NCBI GenBank assembly: GCA_041741155.1
Contig: JBGSKO010000062.1
Location: 62,001-126,000 of the forward strand
Direction: 5' to 3'
DNA: 64,000 nucleotides
Origin: M3007 sp041741155
GTDB taxonomy: Bacteria; Bacteroidota; Bacteroidia; Chitinophagales; Saprospiraceae
Shown here: positions 1 to 6,848 of the stretch, one piece after another
Numbering within the stretch: the first letter of the stretch is position 1
Layout of the letters: the number at the start of each line of letters is the position of its first letter
The notes under the pieces: model-generated
What the model saw: the letters and a program-made list of their open reading frames with translations, nothing else
What the model was told of the DNA's origin: nothing
The model's database searches: none
Translations under genes and position numbers: made by a program

Positions 1-44
1 CTGAGCGTACCCATGAAATAGGACATGACAGGGTAGTTTTCCAT

Positions 45-86
45 GCGGCGGCAGTAACCTGGAAAGGCCTGCCGCCGCTCTTTTTG
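45..86 (+). terminator. Rho-independent terminator of an upstream gene
   Basis: A perfect 10-bp inverted repeat (GCGGCGGCAG at 45-54 and CTGCCGCCGC at 69-78) with a 14-nt loop is followed directly by TCTTTTTG. This is a textbook intrinsic terminator reading on the plus strand. The gene it ends must lie before the window: plus frame 1 meets a stop at 19-21, but too little sequence is present to identify it. Confidence 0.8.
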
Positions 87-115
87 TACCGGCAGAAAAA
101 GCCACAGGTGCGCCG

Positions 116-123
116 TACCTTTG
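116..123 (+). promoter_or_regulatory. Candidate -7 element TACCTTTG before recR
   Basis: TACCTTTG fits the Bacteroidota -7 consensus TAnnTTTG and ends 8 nt before the preferred recR start at 132, so the transcript would have almost no leader. A TTTG is present at 83-86 but the gap of 29 nt is too long for a normal -33 element, so only the -7 part is supported. Confidence 0.4.
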
Positions 124-131
124 CCGCCTGC

Positions 132-737
132 ATGACTTTCTCCTCCAGACTCATCGAAAAAGCCGTAGAGGCATTTGCTACGTTGCCGGGCATTGGCCGA
201 AAGACCGCGCTCCGGCTTGTGCTGCACTTATTGAAACAGGACAAAATTGTCACGGAGCAATTTGCGGCAGCCTTGGTAGCCATGCGCGAGGGTATCCGCG
301 AATGTCGAATCTGCCACAACCTCGCAGATGAAGAGGTATGCCAGATATGCGCCGACAACCGCCGCGATCGCTCGCTGGTGTGCGTCGTGGAAAGCATCCG
401 CGACCTCATGGCCATCGAAGATACCGGGCAGTACCGCGGGCTGTATCACGTTTTGGGGGGCATTATTTCACCTATTGAAGGTATCTCCCCAACCGATTTG
501 AATATAGATTCGTTGTTCCAGCGGATGGAGGAAGGCGGCGTCAGGGAAGTAATCATGGCCATCAGCCCAACCATCGAGGGCGAGACTACCGTGTATTATT
601 TGTCCAAAAAACTACAGCCATCCGGCGTTTTGATCAGTGCTATTGCCCGGGGCGTGTCCTTTGGAGGCGATCTGGAATACGCCGACGAACTCACCCTGGG
701 GCGATCCATCGTTGCCCGGGTGCCTTACGCCCGTTGA
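132..737 (+). CDS. recR: Recombination mediator protein RecR
   Basis: RecR works with RecF/RecO to load RecA on gapped single-stranded DNA. The 201-residue product from the ATG at 132 matches the usual RecR length. Visible features are an N-terminal helix-hairpin-helix region (LPGIGRKTALRL), a four-cysteine zinc finger (CRICHNLADEEVCQIC), and a Toprim domain starting at VVESIRDLMAIE with the later YHVLGG segment. The frame is open upstream to 84, but those extra residues are basic, unlike the family, and lie between a terminator and a promoter-like element, so 132 is preferred. It is monocistronic as far as can be seen: the next gene begins about 350 nt downstream. Confidence 0.95.
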   Translation: MTFSSRLIEKAVEAFATLPGIGRKTALRLVLHLLKQDKIVTEQFAAALVAMREGIRECRICHNLADEEVCQICADNRRDRSLVCVVESIRDLMAIEDTGQYRGLYHVLGGIISPIEGISPTDLNIDSLFQRMEEGGVREVIMAISPTIEGETTVYYLSKKLQPSGVLISAIARGVSFGGDLEYADELTLGRSIVARVPYAR

Positions 738-1084
738 GCGTAGGCCGTGTAGTTGTATTAGAACTAAAAGATGCGCCGTACATTTGCCCGCAATTTGTGG
801 AGTCTTCAGGAGACCCAAAGCGCACCACTACCCGACGCAGCGAACCTTTCCGAAGGAAAAAAACCCAAGTCCGTAAAATCGAACCTACGCTTCGCCAAAG
901 AAGAAGGCTTAAGTCGTTGTCCGCTTGATTAAGCGAATGTGTAACAATTCATTTTATTTCCGTACATCAGTGGTCTGAAACAGGTTTTGGAGTGAACAAT
1001 GCTCTTTAGGACTATGTTCTCGGCACAACTTTTCATGACGCCTTAACAGCGTACCTTTTCCTAACACATCGAATAATTACTGGA
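738..1084 (+). other. Intergenic region with promoter-like elements
   Basis: No convincing gene is visible in this 347-nt gap. A TACATTTG element at 779-786 fits the -7 consensus, with a weak TTG at 753-755 upstream, and a weaker TACCTTTT at 1052-1059 lies 26 nt before the following ATG. The second may drive the sphingolipid gene. The first would give a roughly 290-nt leader or a small RNA. A 53-codon frame at 771-932 has no family resemblance and is not called. Confidence 0.4.
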
Positions 1085-2299
1085 ATGAATAAAGACTTAC
1101 TGGCACGCACCGACAGCTTTACTGCCCCCGAAGAAACCCGCAGAGCAGGCTTGTACCCATACTTTCGGGTGATCCAGTCCGAACAGGATACAGAGGTAAT
1201 GATTGATGGCAGACCCGTACTGATGTTCGGCTCGAACTCGTACATGGGCCTCACCAATCACCCCAAAATTAAGGAGGCCGCCAAGGCCGCCACCGACCGC
1301 TACGGCACGGGCTGTGCCGGCTCCCGCTTTTTGAACGGCACCCTGAGTATCCACATCGAACTCGAAGAAGCCCTCGCGGACTATTTGCAACGCGAAGCTG
1401 TCATTCTGTACAGCACGGGGTTTCAGGCCAACCTTGGCGCCCTGGCGCCATTAGTAAGCCGCCACGATTATGTCTTCATTGACGAGCGTGTGCACGCTTC
1501 CATCATTGATGCTTGCCGACTGACGTTCGGCAAAGTCCAGAAGTTTGCCCACAACGATATGGACGACCTGGAGCGTTTGGCCTCCAAATTGCCGTACGAT
1601 ACCCTGAAATTTATCGTCGTGGACGGCATTTTCAGCATGGAGGGTGACATTGCACCGCTGCCGGGTATTGTGGATATCGCGCAGCGCCACAACTGCGTCG
1701 TCGTGTGCGACGACGCACATGCCCTCGGCGTCATCGGTAAACAAGGCATTGGTACGGGCTCCCACTATGGTATGAATGATGCCGTGGACATCCAGATCGG
1801 CACGTTCAGCAAGTCTATGGCTTCCCTCGGCGGCTTTATTGCCTCCTCCAAATCGGTCATTGAGTTTCTGAAACACACCTCCCGCTCACTTATTTTCAGC
1901 GCCAGTATGACGCCCGCGTCTGCCGCGAGTGTACTGGCTGCCATCGAAATTATAAAGGCCGAACCAGAACGTATTGACCACCTGTGGGTCAATACCAACT
2001 ATGCCATCGCGCGTTTCCGCGACCTGGGTTTCGAAATCGGCCACACCGCCTCGCCCATCATACCGCTGTATGTGCGCGACAACCACAAGACCTTTGCCCT
2101 GGCCACTATGGCTTTCAACGAAGGCGTATTTATCAATCCAGTGGTATCGCCCGCCGTACCCAGCGAGGAATCTCTGATCCGTTTCTCCCTCATGGCCACA
2201 CACTCAATCGCACAAATAGACCGGGCTGTAGACATTTTGTATCGAAATGCCAAACAACTCGGCATCCTGGACCATCAGGTAGATTTGGCAGCAGTTTGA
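1085..2299 (+). CDS. Serine palmitoyltransferase-like alpha-oxoamine synthase
   Basis: This PLP enzyme of the alpha-oxoamine synthase family should condense L-serine with a fatty acyl-CoA or acyl-ACP to give 3-ketosphinganine, the first step of sphingolipid synthesis. At 404 residues it has family length. The glycine-rich YGTGCAGSRFLNGT segment, the DDAHALGVIG motif with the PLP-nitrogen aspartate, and the lysine in GTFSKSMASLGGF that should form the internal aldimine are all present. The GTFSKS-(M/F)-ASLGGF form is typical of serine palmitoyltransferase rather than 8-amino-7-oxononanoate synthase or 2-amino-3-ketobutyrate ligase. The desaturase and inositol-lipid genes directly downstream strengthen the call. 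KBL or BioF activity is less likely but not excluded by sequence alone. Confidence 0.85.
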   Translation: MNKDLLARTDSFTAPEETRRAGLYPYFRVIQSEQDTEVMIDGRPVLMFGSNSYMGLTNHPKIKEAAKAATDRYGTGCAGSRFLNGTLSIHIELEEALADYLQREAVILYSTGFQANLGALAPLVSRHDYVFIDERVHASIIDACRLTFGKVQKFAHNDMDDLERLASKLPYDTLKFIVVDGIFSMEGDIAPLPGIVDIAQRHNCVVVCDDAHALGVIGKQGIGTGSHYGMNDAVDIQIGTFSKSMASLGGFIASSKSVIEFLKHTSRSLIFSASMTPASAASVLAAIEIIKAEPERIDHLWVNTNYAIARFRDLGFEIGHTASPIIPLYVRDNHKTFALATMAFNEGVFINPVVSPAVPSEESLIRFSLMATHSIAQIDRAVDILYRNAKQLGILDHQVDLAAV

Positions 2300-2437
2300 G
2301 GGCGGTGCTTTCAGAAAAAGCAAGGCACTCCAGCCGTGACATCGTAGATTTTTGAAAAAAAATGATCTGCCCCACCTGGAACGCATCCATGTCAAGGAAT
2401 ATCGCAGCTTAAACAGTTTAAAAACGAACGCATCATA

Positions 2438-3442
2438 ATGGCTTACCAGCAAGATTTCACATACGTTTCCGGCACCGAACCGCATCGCCATCGCACGAAG
2501 GCGATTGTTGCAGCGCATCCTGAAGTGCGCTCATTGATCACTAAAAACCCGATGACGGCACTCGTTATCGTTGCCTGCGTGCTGTTTCAGGTGGTTATGG
2601 CGTACTTCCTGCGCGATCAAAGTTGGTGGCTGATTATTGCGCTGGCATGGCTGATCGGTGCATTTCCCTCGCACACACTATTCGTGTGTATCCACGAAGC
2701 GGCACACCACCTGATCTTCCGCAAGCGCAGCTGGAACATCTACGCCGGTATTTTTGCCAACCTGCCCACCCTCCTCCCCTCGGCCATTTCCTTTAAAAAC
2801 TACCACATCAAACACCACGCGTTTCAGGGTGTGCACGAACTGGATGCCGACCTGCCCTCGCATTGGGAAGCCAAACTCATCAACAACTATTTCATTGGCA
2901 AAACCTTGTGGCTCCTCTTCTTCCCCATTTTTCAGGCGCTGCGCATTTCGCGTTGCAAGGAAGTGGCTGTGGTAGACCGCTGGGTAATCCTCAACATAAC
3001 CATACAGCTGGCCTTTGATGTAGCCGTCGTGTACTTCCTCGGCTGGCAAGCCTTTACATACCTGGGCCTTAGCCTGGTATTTTCTATTGGCCTGCACCCG
3101 CTGGGCGCCCGCTGGATACAGGAGCACTACCTCGTACTCGACCCCAATCAGGAAACCTACAGCTACTACGGGCGCATGAACCCCATCAATCTGAACGTAG
3201 GCTATCACAACGAGCACCACGATATGCCCTCCATCCCGTGGAACAACTTGCCCAAACTCAAGGCACTCGCTCCGGAATTTTACGATAATCTGAAACACCA
3301 CACCTCTTACACCAAACTGTTTTTTCGCTTTCTGTTCAGCCAGGAAATCGGCCTCTTTTCCCGCATCGTGCGCCGCGAACGCGGTAACGTCACCCTTGCC
3401 GACGACTCCACACCCGATGTAACAATACTTGAAAAAGGTTAG
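2438..3442 (+). CDS. Sphingolipid delta-4 desaturase/hydroxylase-like fatty acid desaturase
   Basis: A 334-residue membrane di-iron desaturase. Three histidine boxes are visible: HEAAHH near residue 86, HIKHH near 123 and HNEHH near 257. The stretch before and around the third box (NLNVGYHNEHHDMPSIPW) closely follows the NVGYHxEHHDFPxIP signature of eukaryotic dihydroceramide delta-4 desaturases (DEGS/DES1), and the N-terminus (SGTEPHRHRTKAIVAAHPEV) resembles their Lipid_DES segment. Four or more hydrophobic segments flank the boxes. Its place 138 nt after the SPT-like gene suggests that it introduces a delta-4 double bond, or a C4 hydroxyl, into dihydroceramide or sphinganine. Substrate and regiochemistry are inferred. 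The stop codon lies inside the left arm of a long palindrome. Confidence 0.85.
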   Translation: MAYQQDFTYVSGTEPHRHRTKAIVAAHPEVRSLITKNPMTALVIVACVLFQVVMAYFLRDQSWWLIIALAWLIGAFPSHTLFVCIHEAAHHLIFRKRSWNIYAGIFANLPTLLPSAISFKNYHIKHHAFQGVHELDADLPSHWEAKLINNYFIGKTLWLLFFPIFQALRISRCKEVAVVDRWVILNITIQLAFDVAVVYFLGWQAFTYLGLSLVFSIGLHPLGARWIQEHYLVLDPNQETYSYYGRMNPINLNVGYHNEHHDMPSIPWNNLPKLKALAPEFYDNLKHHTSYTKLFFRFLFSQEIGLFSRIVRRERGNVTLADDSTPDVTILEKG

Positions 3443-3540
3443 AAGGTTTCTGGTTAGAAGGTTTCTGGTCAGGATGCTCGCGCAACCAGGAACCTTCTAA
3501 CCTTCTAACCAGAAACCTTCTAACCAGAAACCTTCCAACC
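3437..3540. repeat. Long intergenic palindrome, AACCAGAAACCTTC family, copy 1
   Basis: Arms of 33 nt (3437-3469 and 3508-3540) are inverted copies with one mismatch, separated by 38 nt. Each arm is itself about two units of a 15-nt motif (AGAAGGTTTCTGGTT or its complement). The left arm overlaps the desaturase stop codon; the right arm ends 24 nt before the next ATG. A transcript would form a very stable hairpin. There is no T-run, so simple intrinsic termination is doubtful. A second member is at 36687-36838. Confidence 0.9.
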
Positions 3541-3564
3541 CAATAAACCAATTAACCAATCAAA

Positions 3565-4551
3565 ATGAAACGCATTCTTATAACGGGCGCCAATGGATTT
3601 ATCGGAAGCAGCCTTGCGGATCGCGCCCTTGCGCAAGGCTGGGAAGTGACCGCCGCCGTACGATTAACCAGCGATAGAACCTATCTCGCCGATCCTCGAA
3701 TCCGATTTTTGCATTTGCACTTCGACAATGAATCGGCGCTGCGCCGAGAATTGGAAAAAGCCGGAAGATTTGATTTTGTAGTACACATAGCCGGCGCCAC
3801 GAAAGCCTTGCAGCGAGAAGACTATTTTAGAATCAACGCCGACTACACCCAGCGATTTGTTGAAATACTGCGCGATGAGGCCCTCAAGCCCCAACGATTT
3901 TTGTTCCTCAGCAGCCTCGCGGCCCTGGGACCTGCCAACGGAACCGGACGCGTACATCCACAACAATCGCCGCACCCCGTGACCACCTACGGAGCCAGTA
4001 AATTAGCCGCCGAGCGCTACCTCGAAAGCCTCGACAATTTTCCCTGGACGGTACTGCAACCCACCGCTGTTTTCGGTCCGCGCGACAAAGACGTGTTGGA
4101 GTTTGTCAAATTGGTCAGCAAGGGGCTGGAAATGTACATCGGTCGGGAGCCGCAGCGTGTCAGTTTTATCTATGTCGAAGACTTGATCGAAATGATGTTG
4201 GCGGCCCTCGAAAACGGGCAAACCGGCCGCAAGTACATTGCGACTGATGGGCGGGATTATACCACTGATGACCTTGGAAGTACGACTCGTATAGTATTGC
4301 AACGCCGAACGCTGCGGTTGCGCATACCTTTGGGAATTGTGTGGTTACTGGCCGCCACCGCCGAAACCATCGGTAAATGGCAGGGCAAAATGCCACCCCT
4401 CAACCGCGAAAAACTGAACGAAATTGGCGGTGCAAACTGGTGGTGCGATACCAATCAAACCTTCGAAGAACTAAAATTTACCCCAAAGCACGACCTGATG
4501 TCGGGCATGCAGAAAACCGTGGATTGGTATAAAACGCATGGCTGGATATAA
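3565..4551 (+). CDS. NAD-dependent epimerase/dehydratase (extended SDR), candidate 3-ketoceramide/ketosphinganine reductase
   Basis: A 328-residue extended short-chain dehydrogenase. The N-terminal TGANGFIGSS motif is the nucleotide-binding TGxxGxxG, and YGASK (Tyr about 142, Lys about 146) is the catalytic YxxxK pair, with SSLAALG supplying the upstream serine. No sugar-specific motif stands out. Because it lies between the sphingoid-base genes and inositol-phosphate synthase, a role in reducing the 3-keto group is likely by context; the Caulobacter ceramide reductase CerR belongs to the same broad family. It could instead be a sterol-type or nucleotide-sugar SDR. Family assignment is firm, the substrate is inference. 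Its stop is 37 nt before the preferred start of the next gene. Confidence 0.8.
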   Translation: MKRILITGANGFIGSSLADRALAQGWEVTAAVRLTSDRTYLADPRIRFLHLHFDNESALRRELEKAGRFDFVVHIAGATKALQREDYFRINADYTQRFVEILRDEALKPQRFLFLSSLAALGPANGTGRVHPQQSPHPVTTYGASKLAAERYLESLDNFPWTVLQPTAVFGPRDKDVLEFVKLVSKGLEMYIGREPQRVSFIYVEDLIEMMLAALENGQTGRKYIATDGRDYTTDDLGSTTRIVLQRRTLRLRIPLGIVWLLAATAETIGKWQGKMPPLNREKLNEIGGANWWCDTNQTFEELKFTPKHDLMSGMQKTVDWYKTHGWI

Positions 4552-4587
4552 CCATTGAATAACATTAACTATCAGATACTGTACGAC

Positions 4588-5946
4588 ATGACAAACAAAA
4601 AAATAGACATTAAACCTGCCAACGGCAAGCTCGGTATTCTCACGCCCGGCATGGGCGCCGTGTGTACCACATTCATAGCGGGTGTGCTGGCGGCCCGCAA
4701 AGGCCTGGCGCTACCCATTGGCTCGCTCACCCAAATGGGTACGATCCGGCTGGGCAAACGCACCGAACCCCGCAACCCCCACATCCACGAATTCGTGCCG
4801 CTGGCCGGACTGGACAACCTGGTGTTCGGCGGCTGGGACGTGTACTCCGACAATGTGTACGAGGCTGCCCTGCAAGCCAAAGTACTGGAGCGCGACCTCG
4901 TCGAATCCCTCAAATCGGAACTGGAGCAGATCAAGCCCATGAAGGCAGTGTTCGACAAAAACTATGTCCGCAACCTCGACGGGACGCACGTGAAAACCGG
5001 CGCTACCAAAATGGACCTGGCCGAACAACTCATGGAGGATATCCGCCGCTTCAAGTCTGAAAACGATTGCGACCGCCTGGTTATGGTCTGGTGCGCATCC
5101 ACGGAAGCCTATACCGAGATCAGTAACGTACACGAATCGCTGGAAGATTTTGAGGCCGGGCTGCGCAACAACGACGCCCGTATTGCCCCGAGCATGATCT
5201 ACGCCTACGCTGCGCTGAAAATGAGTGTTCCCTTCGCCAACGGCGCCCCCAACCTTACTTGCGACATCCCGGCTATCGTCGAACTGGCCCACCAATCACG
5301 CGTGGCAGTCTGCGGCAAAGACTTCAAAACAGGTCAAACCCTGATGAAAACCATCGTAGCCCCGGGCCTGCACGCCCGCGCACTCGGCGTGCGCGGCTGG
5401 TTCTCCAGCAACATTCTCGGCAACCGCGACGGCGCCGTACTCGATGCCCCTGAAAATTTCAAAACCAAAGAGGTCTCCAAGGGAAATGTACTTGACGGCA
5501 TCTTCGACCCCACGCTCCAACCCGAACTGTACGGCGACATCTACCACAAAATCCGCATCAACTACTACCCTCCGCACGGCGACAACAAAGAAAGCTGGGA
5601 CAACATTGATATTTTTGGTTGGCTGGGCTATCCCATGCAGATCAAGATCAACTTTCTGTGCCGCGACTCCATCCTCGCTGCGCCGATCGTACTTGACCTG
5701 GCACTCTTCCTTGACCTGGCCCAACGCTCCGGCCTGCTCGGCATTCAGGAGTGGCTTTCGTTCTACTTCAAAGCCCCCCAAACAGCGCCCGGCCTGCCGG
5801 CTCAACACGATATTTTCAAACAACTAAGCAAACTGGAAAATACCTTGCGCTACCTCATGGGCGAGGAACTCATCACCCACCTCGGCATGGATTATTACGA
5901 GGAACTTGAAAAAGAGTATGAGGCGCTTTCTCAAGTTAATGCTTAG
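4588..5946 (+). CDS. ino1: Myo-inositol-1-phosphate synthase
   Basis: This enzyme converts glucose 6-phosphate to inositol 3-phosphate using bound NAD, giving the inositol head-group precursor. The 452-residue product starts with a Rossmann segment (LGILTPGMGAVCTTFIAGV), a variant of the family GxGGNNG loop. The middle carries the family's DFKTGQT, GVRGWFSSNILGNRDG and later IFGWLGYPMQIK segments. The frame is open from a TTG at 4555, but the ATG at 4588 gives a start close to the conserved domain and is preferred. The next gene overlaps its 3' end, implying co-translation. A phylum-wide role in inositol lipid synthesis is known for Bacteroides; soluble inositol osmolyte production is possible but less likely given the lipid neighbours. 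Confidence 0.92.
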   Translation: MTNKKIDIKPANGKLGILTPGMGAVCTTFIAGVLAARKGLALPIGSLTQMGTIRLGKRTEPRNPHIHEFVPLAGLDNLVFGGWDVYSDNVYEAALQAKVLERDLVESLKSELEQIKPMKAVFDKNYVRNLDGTHVKTGATKMDLAEQLMEDIRRFKSENDCDRLVMVWCASTEAYTEISNVHESLEDFEAGLRNNDARIAPSMIYAYAALKMSVPFANGAPNLTCDIPAIVELAHQSRVAVCGKDFKTGQTLMKTIVAPGLHARALGVRGWFSSNILGNRDGAVLDAPENFKTKEVSKGNVLDGIFDPTLQPELYGDIYHKIRINYYPPHGDNKESWDNIDIFGWLGYPMQIKINFLCRDSILAAPIVLDLALFLDLAQRSGLLGIQEWLSFYFKAPQTAPGLPAQHDIFKQLSKLENTLRYLMGEELITHLGMDYYEELEKEYEALSQVNA

Positions 5947-6376
5947 AGGCTTTGGCACAGGATTGCTGCCTGTGGCGCCCGGCACCTGGGGCGCCGCGGC
6001 AGCAATCCTGCTGGTTTGGCCGTTGGCTATCTGGACGCCCGCCCTGCTGAACCTCGAACTCTGCATACTGATCGTGGCGTTCCTCTGGATCGGAGTCATC
6101 GGCTCCGATCAGATGCAAACGGAATGGGGCAAAGACCCCAGCCAAACAGTCATTGACGAAATGGTGGGTATGTGGATTGTGCTGCTGGGCATACCCTTTC
6201 AATGGCCCTACTGGCTGGCGGCCTTCCTGCTTTTCCGCCTGTTTGACATTTTTAAACCCTTTGGAATACGCCGTTTGGAAAAAATAGAAGGCGGCTGGGG
6301 CGTGATGCTCGACGATGTATTGGCCGGCGTGTACGCCAACATGCTCCTGCAGGGATACTGGCTTTTAGACAAGTAA
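5918..6376 (+). CDS. PgpA-family phosphatase, candidate phosphatidylinositol-phosphate phosphatase
   Basis: A 152-residue (from 5918) integral membrane protein of the phosphatidylglycerophosphatase A family. GFGTGLLPVAPGTWG at the N-terminus, DEMVGMW in the middle and DDVLAGVYANM near the end are the conserved acidic and glycine-rich motifs. Starts at 5918 and 5939 are both ATG; the second overlaps the ino1 stop and would shorten the product to 145 residues, so the start is uncertain. PgpA normally removes phosphate from phosphatidylglycerophosphate. Here it lies between ino1 and a phosphatidylinositol-phosphate-synthase-like gene, which suggests that phosphatidylinositol phosphate is its substrate. 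A canonical PGP phosphatase role cannot be excluded from sequence. Confidence 0.85.
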   Translation: MRRFLKLMLRGFGTGLLPVAPGTWGAAAAILLVWPLAIWTPALLNLELCILIVAFLWIGVIGSDQMQTEWGKDPSQTVIDEMVGMWIVLLGIPFQWPYWLAAFLLFRLFDIFKPFGIRRLEKIEGGWGVMLDDVLAGVYANMLLQGYWLLDK

Positions 6377-6377
6377 C

Positions 6378-6800
6378 ATGGCGCGTTCATCTTTTCAAAT
6401 ATTAGGCAAATACGGGCTTAGTTCGCTCGGAGCCACTTCGGTGGACTTCGCCGTATTCCACCTTGTTATAACCTGGCTGCTCATGCCGGCAGTGCCGGCC
6501 ACCGTCGCAGGGCGCTGCGCGGGCATGGTAGTCGCATTTTGGATGCAGCGATATTGGGTTTTTCGGCACACCCATGCAACGAATTGGTGGAAGATGCGCG
6601 TCAAATACGGCAGCGGTGTCATTTTGGGTATGGGCCTGAACGTTAGCGGCGTTTGGTTGTTACACGACGTCTTTGGGTGGTTACCATGGCCCGCTCGTAT
6701 TGCATCGGCCATTGCAGGCTGGTTCTTGTTGTTTTGGTTTAATCGCTATGTTGTATTTCATCCTGCAGCAGACAAGCAGCCCTCCAATTCTCGTATTTGA
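6378..6800 (+). CDS. GtrA-like four-helix membrane protein
   Basis: A 140-residue protein with about four hydrophobic helices and the GtrA-family pattern: KYGLSSLGATSVDFAVF at the start, RYWVFRH after helix 2, and FNRYVVF at the end. GtrA proteins are proposed to help move lipid-linked sugars across the inner membrane. It begins one nucleotide after the PgpA-like gene stop, so the two are surely co-transcribed. In this setting it may flip or present an inositol-containing lipid intermediate; that is inference from position only. No sugar transferase is adjacent, which is unusual for a polysaccharide-related GtrA. Confidence 0.8.
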   Translation: MARSSFQILGKYGLSSLGATSVDFAVFHLVITWLLMPAVPATVAGRCAGMVVAFWMQRYWVFRHTHATNWWKMRVKYGSGVILGMGLNVSGVWLLHDVFGWLPWPARIASAIAGWFLLFWFNRYVVFHPAADKQPSNSRI

Positions 6801-6848
6801 AGCTATACCCTTCCGGAAGGTATCGCGCCGTATCTGAAAAAAGTACCC

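Noticed and set aside
771..932. 53-codon frame in the gap after recR
   Set aside because: No similarity to anything recognised, no signal peptide, and its start overlaps a promoter-like element.
1085..2299. 8-amino-7-oxononanoate synthase (bioF) or kbl
   Set aside because: Lysine motif GTFSKSMASLGG and the sphingolipid neighbours favour serine palmitoyltransferase; no biotin or threonine catabolic genes nearby.
3437..3540. CRISPR array or phage repeat
   Set aside because: Repeats are adjacent and palindromic, with no unique spacers and no cas genes nearby; the same holds at 36687-36838.
6806..6824. Palindrome CCTTCCGGAAGG between the GtrA-like and DUF5686 genes
   Set aside because: 12-bp palindrome without T-run, too short to call a terminator or operator with confidence.
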